From Tridacna crocea (Eukaryota; Mollusca; Bivalvia; Cardiida; Cardiidae): a stretch of DNA of 64,000 nt. The notes beneath the pieces were generated by a model that did not search any database, was not told where the DNA came from, and was given only the letters and a program-made list of their open reading frames with translations. The stretch is from NCBI GenBank assembly GCA_943736015.1, contig OX031070.1:20605673-20669672 (forward strand), in the 5' to 3' direction. The translations under genes were made by a program, and so were the position numbers. Below, piece by piece: positions 42,121-53,608 of the stretch (position 1 is the first letter of the stretch; each line of letters starts with the position of its first letter).

Positions 42121-42449
42121 GTTAACTCATTACAACATGCAGAACAGAAGTTCTGACAGTTTACATGAAGAACCGCATTTTTGCAACGCTTCACAACAAA
42201 ACCCCGATTTTTACAAGAAACGACCCTTAGAAAAGAGGCTTTTCAAAATGCTGTGGGGAAAGGAGAAAACGATAGTAACCAGTATTTTTTTTCTTTCACA
42301 CTATTTCTTGTTTCTCATAAAAAACAATTTCATCATTTGATTCATATTTATTTTCTCCTGTGCAAAGACTTTTTTGGATGAGTCTAATTCATTGCTGTGA
42401 GGTTCCTTGAAAGCGATATGAATCGCATTTCGACCTGCCTTCGTATTAT
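42121..42449 (-). mobile_element. Diverged family A copy forming the left arm of a large inverted repeat
   Basis: TTAACTCATTACAACATGC, AGGCTTTTCAAAATGCTGTG, AGTAACCAGTA. Positions 42270-42449 recur inverted at 43103-43282. Confidence 0.6.
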
Positions 42450-43282
42450 CCGATATATTCGAATCAACGAGTGTATACATGTCCATACTTCAGATTTACA
42501 GCTGACGTCACCCAGTGTTCCGAAATTCCATTAATCTCGTCACACATATCAGTATTATTAATTTCCGACCTCCTCGCATGTTTGTGTACAGCGTTATATA
42601 TTTACCAAGACAAGTCACGCAAGCTACCGTATTGTTTCCATGATAACGTAAACCTTCTTTGATGTATGGAGATGAAATAACTCCAGGGCCATTTTTGGTT
42701 AGGATATATATACGTGTGTCGCACATTTTCTGACAGTGAAAATGTAAGATGATGATGATGACAATGATGATGATGATGATGGCGGTGGTGCTTATGAAGA
42801 CGTCGAAGACGATTATTATAATGATGATGATCGCGTTGTCGCCGTCGTTGTTGTTCTTTTTCAGTATTTTACCACTATCACCATCACAACCACCACCACA
42901 AACATCATCATCATCATCATCCGGGTTATTATTGATATGTTTTGTTTCGCTTTTTCGTAGTTCCTTTTGCAGTCCAAGACATGTTTTGTTATCCCAACCA
43001 CCCCCAACCTTTGTCTCAATGAGAGAATCAAATATTGATTGCATTAATTTGTGTTTAGATATATCGTAACTGCGATATAATGGTCCTCTGCGTGCCACGG
43101 GTATAATACGAAGGCAGGTCGAAATGCGATTCATATCGCTTTCAAGGAACCTCACAGCAATGAATTAGACTCATCCAAAAAAGTCTTTGCACAGGAGAAA
43201 CTAAATATAAATCAACTGATGAAATTGTTTTTTATGAGAAACAAGAAATAGTGTGAAAGAAAAAAAATACTGGTTACTATCG
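42270..43282. repeat. Large inverted repeat, 180-bp arms
   Basis: Arms 42270-42449 and 43103-43282 are reverse complements with only a few mismatches. The 650-bp spacer carries (ATG)n near 42747-42781 and (CAT)n near 42906-42922. A 215-codon minus-strand frame across it is low-complexity. Confidence 0.85.
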
Positions 43283-43299
43283 CTTCTGTCACGATGAAA

Positions 43300-43390
43300 T
43301 TCTGGTTTGATCCCCACTGGCGGCTCTAGGCAGGTTGAGGAGTCCTTAGGCAAGGCATTAAAGATCCTCAGTCTAGTGATATAGCATGTC
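43300..43390 (+). mobile_element. SINE-like fragment
   Basis: GGTTTGATCCCCACTGGCGG recalls a tRNA B box and is followed by GTCCTTAGGCAAGGCATT, also seen near 3355. Confidence 0.35.
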
Positions 43391-43549
43391 AAACTCTTGT
43401 CGTGATTCTCGAAAACGACATGGATTCCTTATTATCAGCAAAAGCGGTAAACTCCTGGACTGGATAAAACATAAAATGAAATTTTCTGACAAATTAAAAA
43501 CGAAGTGATTTTGATTTTGTCATATAATGCCCGAGACATCTGACAGTAT

Positions 43550-43616
43550 CAGATAGTATAGATCCAAAATCAGATTGCTCTTTTTGTGCAGTCTGATCTT
43601 GATCTGCAGTGTCTGC
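43550..43616. mobile_element. Family E hairpin core
   Basis: GTATAGATCCAAAATCAGATTG / TGCAGTCTGATCTTGATCTG with an altered loop (CTCTTTTTG). Confidence 0.5.
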
Positions 43617-44029
43617 ATAAATACATTGAGACTTTCGCAGCTGTGTAAGGCCCGAAAATATCTGGGCTGTCAGCAATAATAACAACCCATGCAATATTGA
43701 AGTGGTCTGTCCTCAAATCAGTTTAGAATTTGAAATAACATCGAAAAAACCGACGAAAGTCATATTCAGTACGAGACACCAATGCATTTATTCGCCAAAT
43801 CTAGACCTCTCTGCCAAATTCTATATCGCTATTCTTTCATATTTTGCCATGGCTGTTTCGTATAAAGCAAATTAGTTATTCTCAAAGGTGTTTTAACAGT
43901 AACGTAAAACAAATAAACGGGATTGATTCTGTCTTCCGTTTGGGAGAGAGTCCGCCAAAAGAAGCATACATCGTAAATATACCAATATCGCATTTATTTG
44001 TTTCCATAGCGACCGTTCTTTCTCTTTTT

Positions 44030-44228
44030 TAACTCTTTACCAGACGACAAACTGTTAGACTTCTTCCGTACTGTAAGCACTTACAGACGATAAGTGAAAA
44101 CTGCCTCAAATAATGGAATTAGTCCTTGAAGGTGTAAAGAAATGCAAGAAACTGAGAAAGTGCTTGTTTTTCTAAAGCATCCATATTAAGGTCGTAAAAG
44201 CACGTGGTCGGTCTGTAAAGGATCAAAG
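44030..44228 (+). mobile_element. Degenerate family A copy
   Basis: TTAACTCTTTACCAGACGAC ... TCTGTAAAGGATC; the central hairpin is deleted. Confidence 0.45.
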
Positions 44229-45358
44229 TTTGTCCCATGACAGCTAGTAACAATGTTAGATAAAGCTAGAAAATGAGCAACAGTTTAAAATCTCTCCTGG
44301 GACTTTCGCATACAGTTATTATATATACCAATACGAGACGAGCCTATTCCACCATAGAATTTACAATTACCGAAGATCATCGATTTCTCGTTCGGAACGA
44401 GACTTTGCGCGATTTCAATCGTCCCAAAGGATGACGCTGAAGGCCGCTTGACGATTGTCGAAAAATGGCCAAAAAACGATTAAGATTTGCTGTCCGCCAG
44501 AAAAACATTTTGTGATAGTTTTATTTTTCTGTTTCATGTGCAGGGTTTTGTAATTGTTGTTGTTTGTTAGTTTTGTTTGAATGGGGGCGCTTTCAACAGT
44601 ATTTCTGTCACATTACAGCGACGGCTCACTCATTCATCTCCTTTCCTTAGTTCACGAGCAATATATACTGGCTAGAGTTCTCCTGTGCCTTGTAACAAGC
44701 TGTAGTTACGAGGTTTTGGAAGCAAACCGACGATATGTGATATAACCGCCAGCGAGGATCAAAACAGAATATTTGAGTTGTCCTCTGACAGAAGGGGGTT
44801 TGATACAAAATGTATAATGAGTTATACTAAGCAAAACAGTACATAATTATAACGTTAGTTCTAGTTTAAAGATATTTATTTTACATCGACTGAGAAACAC
44901 GTCCTTACATCTTACGTACTAGTCTCTCTCGATTCACATAATCATATATGCATAGAATCATTTTGTTCTACATCAAGATATTACGTGTCCTTTAACATTG
45001 AGAAAATTTACGTTTTGTGGATATTTATAAGAAAATCTTCATAAGGTTATTGCTTAAGTGAATGGCAAAGGTTAATCAAATTCAACACGTCAAGTTTTGG
45101 AAAAGAAATCCATCAAATTTGCATTTCACGACAGACAAATATTTCTACCCCTAGGATAGATGCTGGGTCAGATCGAAACTCCGGAAAACGCGGGTGTCTG
45201 GTCTGACGTCGCATATGACGGCGTCTAGGTTTGACCAATAGCGTTTGCTGTTGTCCACTTTTGTAGTAAATTGCAGAAACTGCCAACTAGGGATCTATTT
45301 TTCATCACGGAAATAATTCAGTTGAGTGTAGGCCACCCTCTACTTCCTCTTTAACAAT
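44229..45358. other. Non-coding stretch; carries one end of a low-copy repeat
   Basis: Positions near 44693-44724 (TTGTAACAAGCTGTAGTTAC, GAGGTTTTGGAAG) recur inverted near 61804-61835. No gene was seen. Confidence 0.35.
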
Positions 45359-45490
45359 GTAACAACTGTCGATTGAAGTCTGGCTTAAAATCGAGACCAT
45401 ATATGTACACACTGTACTTCCGGTTGAATAGTGTAACAACTGTCGATTGAAGTCTGGCTAAAAATCTAGTAGAGACCATATATACACACA
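45359..45490 (+). repeat. Tandem duplication, two units of about 73 bp
   Basis: GTAACAACTGTCGATTGAAG at 45359 and 45432, each followed by TCTGGCT and GAGACCATATAT; the second unit has a 5-bp insertion (TAGTA). Confidence 0.75.
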
Positions 45491-45534
45491 ATCTCTTCCC
45501 CGAATGAATTAAATTGCCACCGACAATCTCGTTA

Positions 45535-45783
45535 TTTAATGGGCGAATAATCTAATAACCGCGACCGTAATTCTTTTGTTCTTATTATCTTTCCTCCTGA
45601 CAAATCATACTGATGGAGCGGAATAATCAAAGTATGTTGAGTATTGAAACATTCCTTTTTTATGCACTGACGTATAAAACGTAAAATAAATGATTGATTT
45701 GGCATTTTAACTCTATCAGCGTCAAATAAATAAACTCGACCTTTTTCGACGGCTCTGAGTACAATGATGAAACTTTCTGAGAT
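45535..45783 (-). CDS. Weak candidate last exon of an unknown gene
   Basis: On the minus strand an acceptor-like CAAATATCTCAG is followed by about 80 open codons (SFIIVLRAVEKGRVYLFDAD, ending DYSPIK and TAA). No family is recognised, no upstream exon was found, and a family E element lies immediately upstream. Confidence 0.18.
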
Positions 45784-45815
45784 ATTTGTTGTAAAGACTT
45801 GACAACTCAAGTGGA

Positions 45816-45890
45816 TGGTATAGATCAAAGATCAGACTGCACGTTCTGTGCAGTCTGATCTTGATCTATGCCGTCCGCAAAAGTCATTGT
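45816..45890. mobile_element. Family E hairpin core
   Basis: GGTATAGATCAAAGATCAGAC / GTCTGATCTTGATCTATGCCGTCCGC around the CACGTTCTGTG loop (opposite loop orientation). Confidence 0.65.
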
Positions 45891-46067
45891 TTTCGCCCAT
45901 GGCACCGAAAAAGATAAAGCTATTTGATAACTTCGAATTTCAGGTCTAATTTGGTCAATTCATGATACAAAACGTTTATCATTGTAAATCAAAATATAGA
46001 CTTTTTCTGCTATCTGACCTTGACCTTCTCATATATAAGAAAGGAAAATGAAATTCTGGTTTGCTTG

Positions 46068-46125
46068 TTAACCCTTTACTAGACGGCAAAAAATAAAGTT
46101 TTTTCGTGTAAAAATCATACTGCAA
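46068..46125 (+). mobile_element. Family A end fragment
   Basis: TTAACCCTTTACTAGACGGC only; the remaining element is absent. Confidence 0.3.
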
Positions 46126-46491
46126 AATTACAATTATTTCAATATAGTCGGTATTTCAAATACATGTAGTCTTTGTCTAATAAGCAATTCTATTCTCTCG
46201 CTAGTACAATTCTATAAGACATTTTCAGACTTCATTTAATTCTATTTTCGAGAAAGGCTCCATGCTACCATGAGAGATTCGGTTTTTCTATCAACCAATA
46301 CATAAATTTTGGGATGCTGAGAAATATCGAAATATCGCCAGCCTGGAAGTAAATAATGTAGACCTAGAACTACTACTTCTTCGTCGGGCTACAACTTAAC
46401 TATGACTAAATACTGCTGGGGGGAGAAGGAGGGGTAGTTGGTCAAAGCATCCTCGTTACACATTATACCAGACCATCCGCAGCATGACATA

Positions 46492-46690
46492 GAGGTCCGT
46501 ATTCACCAACCGTACTTAAGAATATTCTCAGTCTTATTCTCCAAAAAAATTTAAATTTGAAAGTAACGCAACTTCTGATTTGCTAAACCATTTGGTTTAG
46601 CCAATCAAAAGTTGCGTTAATTTCAAATTTAGAAAATTCTTGAGTCTGAGACCAAGAATGCTCTTAAAAATGGTTGGTGAATACGGGCCG
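46492..46690. mobile_element. Family F hairpin MITE
   Basis: AGGTCCGTATTCACCAACC / GGTTGGTGAATACGGGCC; centre TGCTAAACCATTTGGTTTAGC. Confidence 0.8.
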
Positions 46691-47007
46691 TGCATTCCTT
46701 TAAGTCCAAAAAACCAACTGATTCATGAGGAAGAGTAGTCCTTTAGCATGCAGAATTGATTGGTTGATTGATTGTAATGATGTTTTTACAACGTTTTTGA
46801 CAGCTTTGGTCATATCAAGGTGGTCAGTGCACATATGCATGTCATTCTGGCTTTCTCCAACCAGTACGCACTAACACAACTTTCTGTCCAAGTCACCGAC
46901 TGCTTTCCCCACACGCATCAGAGGTGAGAGACGAAAAATCGCTGGAAGGAAAGTTTGCCTCTGCCGGTTTTCGAACTCACAATCACCAGGTTGAGCTACC
47001 TGGACCT

Positions 47008-47140
47008 GGATTGACATGCAGAAAATTTCAGTGTAGCAAAAAAGTCTGATCCAGCTGGGTTTATGCGGACTGTACCGGCTGATCTGGGTCTATACTTTTC
47101 GCAAATGCATTAAACCCCTTTTCTCAGAGAATGACTCATG
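47008..47140. mobile_element. Family B right half
   Basis: GATCCAGCTGGGTTTATGCGG, GGGTCTATACTTTTCGCAAATG and CTCAGAGAATGACTCATG. Confidence 0.5.
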
Positions 47141-47160
47141 TAGAGTAGGCGTGTCATTAG

Positions 47161-47391
47161 TTAAACTCCTTACCAAACGACAAAATTTTAGGCTTGACCA
47201 AATTTAAAGCACTTGCAGACGACAAAATAAATGTAACTCAAAGATTGAAATTTGTTTCCAGCATGGTAAAAAAACATTGTGGGAAAAGGAGAAAATGCTG
47301 GTTACCAGCATTTTCTCCTTTTCCCGCAATGTTTTCAAAAGGCTTCTATTTCAGGGTAGTTAAAAGTTGGGATTGTTTGGTAAAAAGTTAA
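47161..47391 (+). mobile_element. Family A hairpin MITE
   Basis: TTAAACTCCTTACCAAACGAC ... TTGTTTGGTAAAAAGTTAA; near-perfect core. Confidence 0.85.
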
Positions 47392-47619
47392 TGTTGCATT
47401 TATTTTAGAGTCAACATAAAATGTTCATGATCGTTTCTTCGACATGGCTGTCAATTCGTGAAAATAACCAGATACTGTTCTATCCTGGTAAGAAAATAAC
47501 CTTGAGGCCTTATATTGTGCATTGATGAATGATTGCTGTTGCTTCTGAGTGTATCCTTCGGTGTGGGCCTGTTCCTGAATCATAGTTGCTACAACCCTGT
47601 AGACGATTAATACAGCTTT

Positions 47620-47692
47620 TGCGGACGGTGTAGATGAAGATCAAACTGCACAGAACGTGCAGTCTGATCTTCGTCAACACCTTCCGCTTACA
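47620..47692. mobile_element. Family E hairpin core
   Basis: GCGGACGGTGTAGATGAAGATC / GATCTTCGTCAACACCTTCCGC. Confidence 0.65.
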
Positions 47693-48629
47693 GATTTTTT
47701 TTTTTTTAAATGTTGAGGAAAATAATTTTCAGTTTGTGCTGTATTTGGATCGTAAAACCTTGAAAAAAAGAAGAAATGATCTACTCCGCGACTTAAATAT
47801 ACAGTATTTGTATACATTCAGGAGTGAAACACTATAATATCAATTTAGTAATTTCATGTAATAGCTCGACGATAAGGGAACGTTCATAAAAGTTGGACTT
47901 TACAAAGCAGTGAATAGGGGTCATCAAGGAAATATGTCAAGGTCACTGCTAGAATGCAAACTTGCATGCATAAATGCATAAATATTTGTCACTGAAATAC
48001 TATCGAGAACGCAATGAACGAACCAGGAATCAGAGGAATATTTCATTTTATTAATCTTAGTGAAAAGAAGTCTTCCTTCGAGACAGAAAAAAATGCCTGT
48101 CAAAGCTAACTAACGGAAATATGGTTAGAAACCCATTAAACTTCTGTATGTGATCACATTCATCCGTCTCTCACCGAAAAAATTGTGTGAAAACTAATTT
48201 AAAAACCATTAAAAAGGCAACGGATTCAATTACAATAGGATAGGACGAGCTGGTGCAGCGAAACATTGGTATACTGTGCATTCACATCAAAGAAAAGAGG
48301 ATATTTCATAAGATATACATATCCATACATTTGATTGCCTGCTTGTCCCATAATCTTATTCCTCTTGATGGAACCTACCGCTGTTTTAGCTCCACTTATT
48401 TACGTTTATCCCGTCAAATATGTAGAATAAAACTTTCAAGCCGATGCTAATAAAAACCCGAATAACGTTGTTTAATGATGACGACCTCCTAACTCATCGG
48501 TAAATATCGTGTAACATCGACGTTTTCGTAAAGGTTATTCGGCCGATCTCGACAGCTTCCGCCTTTCGATATGAGAGTAAGGGGTCGTTGATCTTAAAAC
48601 TTATTTGTTTGGCGAAAGATATCTCTTTA
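47693..48629. other. Non-coding stretch without genes
   Basis: Only the 48492-48590 segment (CTCATCGGTAAATATCGTGTAACATCGACG) is noteworthy, as it repeats 21437-21540. Confidence 0.4.
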
Positions 48630-48698
48630 TCGGATAGTGCAGATCGAAGATCAGACTGCTTATTCGTTGCAGTCTGATCTTGATCTACACTTCCCACA
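48630..48698. mobile_element. Family E hairpin core
   Basis: GTGCAGATCGAAGATCAGAC / GCAGTCTGATCTTGATCTACAC with loop TTATTCGT. Confidence 0.6.
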
Positions 48699-48809
48699 AC
48701 ATGTTTGCAGAAGGTCCGCTTCATATATAAACTCGACCACATTCGACGACTGAAAATGCAACCTTACTGGAGAGCAGACAAGTGTTTTATCTTATAGTCT
48801 TGGATAAAC

Positions 48810-48881
48810 AGGCGGACGGTATAGATCCAAGATCAGACTGCACCTTCTGTGCAGTCTGATCTTGATCTGTGCCGTCCACAA
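48810..48881. mobile_element. Family E hairpin core
   Basis: GGCGGACGGTATAGATCCAAG / CTTGATCTGTGCCGTCCAC; only 110 bp from the previous copy. Confidence 0.65.
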
Positions 48882-49312
48882 AAGCTCAGTTTTCTTTTTT
48901 GCAAATGGTACTGACAGGGTTGTACGGTTGACCTAGTTTCCAGGAGGTTTGACCTTGAGAGGTTGGTTATTGGCTTATTTAAGGATGAGCAAGGCGAAGA
49001 AGTAAAGGAGTGGTACACGAAAGCAGAATGACAAATATGGACAAAATTTGACAGAAGATAAATAAGTCTGGCTTTGCAAAATCATGTTTACTGATCAGTT
49101 TTTGAAAACTTTCGACCGCTAAAAATATTTTCTTTGTAAACTTACATACATATAACCTGCCTTGCAAACCGGACGGGTTGATAAACAAAACCAACGAATT
49201 CCAGAAATTCTGGACGTGAACTTTGTTACAGAATGCGTATTTGAATTTCCTTAAACTTTCCTTTTCTAATTTGCTAACGAGTGGAAAGTTGTCGGGCCTT
49301 TCAATATGTCCA

Positions 49313-49539
49313 TTAACTCTTTACCACACAACAAAATTTTAGACTGGTCCAATTGAAAGCATCTGCAGATGACAAAATAAAGGTGACGAAAAATTTAAAT
49401 TTGTTCTGGGAAGGGTAGAAAACACTGTGGGAAAAGGAGAAAATGCTGGTTACCAGCATTTTCTCCTTTTCCTACAGTGTTTTCAAAAGGCGTCTTTTTT
49501 AGGGGCGTAAAAAGTAGGTATTGTGTGGTAAAGAGTTAA
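49313..49539 (+). mobile_element. Family A hairpin MITE
   Basis: TTAACTCTTTACCACACAAC ... TTGTGTGGTAAAGAGTTAA: the two ends are exact reverse complements. Confidence 0.88.
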
Positions 49540-50630
49540 CTGATGGGTATAAGCATTTGGCAAAGTCCGAGTAAGTTGATGCGCACTTAACGACTTGTCC
49601 TTATACATGTATTTTAACATCTTGGCATGTTGAGAGTATGGCCATAAGTAGTTGGTCTTTTGTCAAGATCATACGCTGCTCAGTTGCGACTAAAATACTT
49701 TTGCATGATCACGCATGTCCGTGCAGACCAATAGTATTTCCTACCCGATCTTCATTTAATGTCAATGGGATCTTGCGAATTTCCAGCCCCAAAAGAGTCT
49801 AAAAATCGCCTCATGAAGGGCATTAGCCCTGTGCGGTCAAAGACATAGCAGAAGTAAAAGTTTCTAAACTTGACACAAGTGTAACAGTAAAGGCATGTAC
49901 ATAATTTATATTCCACCAGTACAGCTTCATATGTATGTAAATGCTTTCAATTTGGGCAAGACTAAGAAATTTTTCGTTGGGTAAAGGCTTAATTTTGTCT
50001 TCCTCTTGCCCGTGAATATCTATATTTAAGATATTTCTTTTTTGCCCATACGGATCCCTATCGACCAAACTACCCAACAATTTACATTTACGTGGTTATC
50101 AAATTAACTATGTACTCATGTCGGGCTTGGACAAATTATGCGGAAATAGTTATACTAATGCATTTCGCAGTCACGTGGGACTTCCGGTAAATGGACTCGT
50201 TCGATTAGTGTGAACGGAGTAAAACTAATACCCCTGATAGAATCATATTCTCCTGGCTTTAGTCTGACTATGTAAATTATAAATAGCTGGAAATTAAAGC
50301 CGGTTGTTTATTAATGGAATCGTAATCAAATTCTACAAACAAATCGCACCACAGCAGTTAAAACAATCTGGTTTATGATCATATAAGTGACACTTCTCTC
50401 GAGGGATTATTTTTTTCCATTTTCGTTTTGTAACTACTCTTTCGGCGGACTGAATGAAGTCGTTGATCACAAGGCAAGCATTCCTTGGCGCCCGTGGCCA
50501 GAGTTTGAAAGTTTCATCGCCGCAGACAGTATAAGAGTACAACTTTGCAAACATTGCAAAGCTCCATTCTAGTCACTGCGACACTAAGGATGCTCTTGAA
50601 TGAGTGAGCTGTCAGACTTTTGTAATCAAC
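49540..50630. other. Non-coding stretch with a family A fragment
   Basis: A right-end remnant lies at 49920-49992 (AATGCTTTCAATTTGGGC, GTTGGGTAAAGGCTTAA). Nothing else was recognised. Confidence 0.4.
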
Positions 50631-50869
50631 CGAGCCCCGGCAGCTCAGTCAGTAGCGTGGAGGACTTGATTTTAGGGGGTCGTGGGTTCGGTACCTGGCT
50701 CGGCCAATTGCATTTCGAGGATTGTGATAGGATTCATACCTCTCCTACCGCTGTGTATCATCTCGAAGATAGTTATGTGAGAATCAGCCAGATAGGTACA
50801 CTGGCCGCCGCGATTTAACTGAAATAATGTAAAAATAAACGGCGTAAAACACCAAACAATAAATCAATA
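50631..50869 (+). mobile_element. Family G tRNA-derived SINE with internal deletion
   Basis: CGAGCCCCGGCAGCTCAGTC, GGGTCGTGGGTTCGGTACCTG, shortened body, tail AACACCAAACAATAAATC. The B box (TTCGGTACC) is mutated. Confidence 0.75.
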
Positions 50870-50945
50870 TTTTATAACTCAAACTTTGATATGTATCATT
50901 TACATATTTCTGTATGGGTTTATATTTATGTTACAACAGTTTTGC

Positions 50946-51166
50946 GTAAACTCTTTACCATACAATCCTAGACTTGTCCAAGTTGAAAGCATTTGCTGAC
51001 CAAAAACTAGATGCAGCGTGCACTATGCTGTCTGTCATAGGGTAGAAAACATCGTTGGAAAAGGAGAAATGCTGGTATCTAGCATTTTCTCCTTTTCCAA
51101 CAATGTTTTCCAAAGCTTTCTTTCTCAGTGTCTTTAACAGTCGGTATTGTTAGGTAAAGACTTTAA
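50946..51166 (+). mobile_element. Family A hairpin MITE, diverged
   Basis: AACTCTTTACCATACAATCC ... TTGTTAGGTAAAGACTTTAA; arms CATCGTTGGAAAAGGAGAAA / TTTCTCCTTTTCCAACAATG retain pairing despite sequence change. Confidence 0.75.
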
Positions 51167-51331
51167 GATCCATTTCCACTGGTCATTTTATTGATCAGTA
51201 CGGCAATGTAGGATATTGTAAAACCATACATAAGTGCCACATATATATTTAGGGTGAATTTTTTAGGCTGATCCCTAGCAAATTTTGAGTAGTATATATT
51301 GAGAAATGGGGACAATCATGTGGTTTTGTTG

Positions 51332-51553
51332 AACCTTTACCAACACAATCTGAATTTTTACAACAATGAGGGCTTTCGAAAACATTATGGGAAAAGGAGA
51401 AAATGTTGGTATCCAGCATTTTCTCATTTTCCCAAAATGTTTTCTACCTTTTCGAATAGAAAAATGATAATTTGCGCCACTTCAGTTTTTCCATCTAGAA
51501 AAGCTTTTGATTTGGACAAGACTAGATTTTTATCGTTTAGTAAAGATTTCAAT
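51332..51553 (-). mobile_element. Family A hairpin MITE, diverged
   Basis: GAACCTTTACCAACACAATC ... TCGTTTAGTAAAGATTTC; core GTTGGTATCCAGC. Confidence 0.75.
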
Positions 51554-51917
51554 GAACTGTACGGAATAATGGTAGAATTTTGACTAAATATTGTTACTTG
51601 GTACATGGTTTTCCCCTGTCTGTTATGTGATTTTGTTACAAGATTATGGAATTATGTTGGTTTAAGAATATACCAAATAAAACTCCGTCATTGCAGTACG
51701 ACAGACAATTTGACAAATATCGGTGGAGAAGATATGCAGCTCTTAGTTGATGTATGATTTACCAAAAATATCAGCGGTTGCTACATATTGGATTTGGGTG
51801 AAACACTTGTTCACACCTATTTGACGTATTTACCACAATCCAGGCTTTGGAAGAAAATCGACATCTACAGCGGAATTGCTCCAAATTTACTCTTTATTCT
51901 TTTTTTTTTCTTTTTCA

Positions 51918-52801
51918 ACGTGCTCAAGGGGAGCTTTAAGAATGACCCGGTGTCCGTCGTCAGTCGTGCGTCGTCTTTAAAAAGCAACTTCTCTTAAACC
52001 GCAGGACCAATTTGAACCAAACTGGGCTGGAATGTTCCTTGGGAGGTCCTCTTCAAAAAATAATTTCACAGAAATGTTCCCTTGGATGACCCTTTTCAAA
52101 ACTTCAAAACGTGCTCGCGAAATTTTGATCCGTCAAGAAATATGGCTCTGATTGGGGGGAAGGGAAGTGGGGAGGGCACTTGCTCTGTATGGACATGAAG
52201 AAATTCTTTAAAAAATTTCTTCTCAGATTTTGAAATGATTTCACAGCAATGTGTCTTGGGTGACTCTTTTCAAAAACTGTTCACAAAATTGTGATCTGCT
52301 ACGAAACATGGCTCCGGTGATGGGGGCTATCTTCACCACAGGGAGATGAAGAGGAATTTCTTAATTTTTCTCTGGAACGGCTTGTCAGATTTTAAAACAA
52401 TTTCACAGAAATGTTCCTAGGGTGACTCTTTTAAAAAAATTGTAGGGAAATTCTTATCCGTCGTGAAAAAAAAAGCCAATTGTTGGCACTTGCACATGGT
52501 GCTCTTGTTCGACTTATGTTGTTAGTCTATATCGAGCATGTGCTCTTCCTCAAGAAATTGTCCTTGGGTTATCTATCCAAAAATTTATTTCCAGAGTTTT
52601 GATTCATCAAAATCATTGCTGTGGTGGTGATTGTAGGGGTGGTGACAGATTTTGAAATGGAATTTACAGGTGGCCTTTTCAAAATTGCTCGGCAAAATAA
52701 TGATTTTGTTTCCAAAATTTCAATACCTTAAAAAAAAAAATGGCCATGGTCCTCTAAAAAAATCAGGTGAGCGATCCAGGGCCATTTTGGCCCTCTTGTT
52801 T
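51918..52801 (+). repeat. Diverged family I repeat
   Basis: GGTGTCCGTCGTCAGTCGTGCG near the start, repeated blocks with TTCACAGAAATGTTCC and TTTTCAAAA, and the end GGTGAGCGATCCAGGGCCATTTTGG. Confidence 0.65.
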
Positions 52802-52948
52802 ATTTGCCCATTTGTTTAAACGATCTTGTCAAAGAAAGTAATCGAAAACATTGGAGAATGTAACCAGCATTTTCTCCGGTACACAATATTTTAACATTAC
52901 AAAGACAGAAACCATCTCATTAACTTCATATCATGCAGTTACTACCAA

Positions 52949-53173
52949 TTAACCCTTTCCCAAACGACTAATTCTGGACTCTTCCAAACCAAAAGAGTTT
53001 GCAGACGACAAGTTTAGACTTACAGAAAACTGCACAAAATTTTAAAAGAGGGTAGAAAACACTGTGGGAAAAGGAGAAATTGCTCGTTACGAGCAATTTC
53101 TCCTTTTCCCACAGCGTTTTCAAAGATTTACTGCAGACACGTAAAAACCAGGGCTTGTCTGGGAAAGGGCTAA
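52949..53173 (+). mobile_element. Family A hairpin MITE, variant core
   Basis: TTAACCCTTTCCCAAACGAC ... TTGTCTGGGAAAGGGCTAA; centre GCTCGTTACGAGC, arms AGGAGAAATT / AATTTCTCCT. Same subfamily as 9127. A decayed copy precedes it (52810-52945). Confidence 0.8.
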
Positions 53174-53395
53174 GGAGAGTCTAAAATGTATCTATTTGTC
53201 GTTCGGTAAAGATGATACTCCTTCTGAAAGCGCTTTATAGGCCTGCAACACTTGCAAAAAAGAACATTCTTATATCTATTTCCGCACCAGTAAAAGTTTT
53301 CTGAGTTTCTCAGTTTTCATAAAAATAAAGAATATTTACAATGTTTAAGGCTTCTGACGCCGAGGGCATTTTTAAATATGTACCATATCATTCCG

Positions 53396-53608
53396 GGTTA
53401 AAAGGATCCAAATGTTGAAGATTTAAAAACATTGCGAGAAATGTAGAAAATTCTGGTCATGTTCAGCATTTTCTCCTATTCCTAAAATGGTTTCTTATTT
53501 CTACTTTATGAGGACAGATATCGTCATTTGAGCTATAATTTATTTTTCGTCTGCCAATGCTTTTAATTTGATCAAGTTCAAAATCTTACCTTTAGTAAGG
53601 AGTTGTAA
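53396..53608 (-). mobile_element. Degenerate family A copy
   Basis: TTAAAAGGATCCAAATG, AAAAACATTGCGAGAAATG, CAGCATTTTCTCCTATTCC and TAGTAAGGAGT. Confidence 0.5.

Noticed and set aside
42508..43155. 215-codon minus-strand coding frame
   Set aside because: Runs of Asp and Ile come from an ATG/CAT microsatellite, and the ends lie in a duplicated repeat arm.
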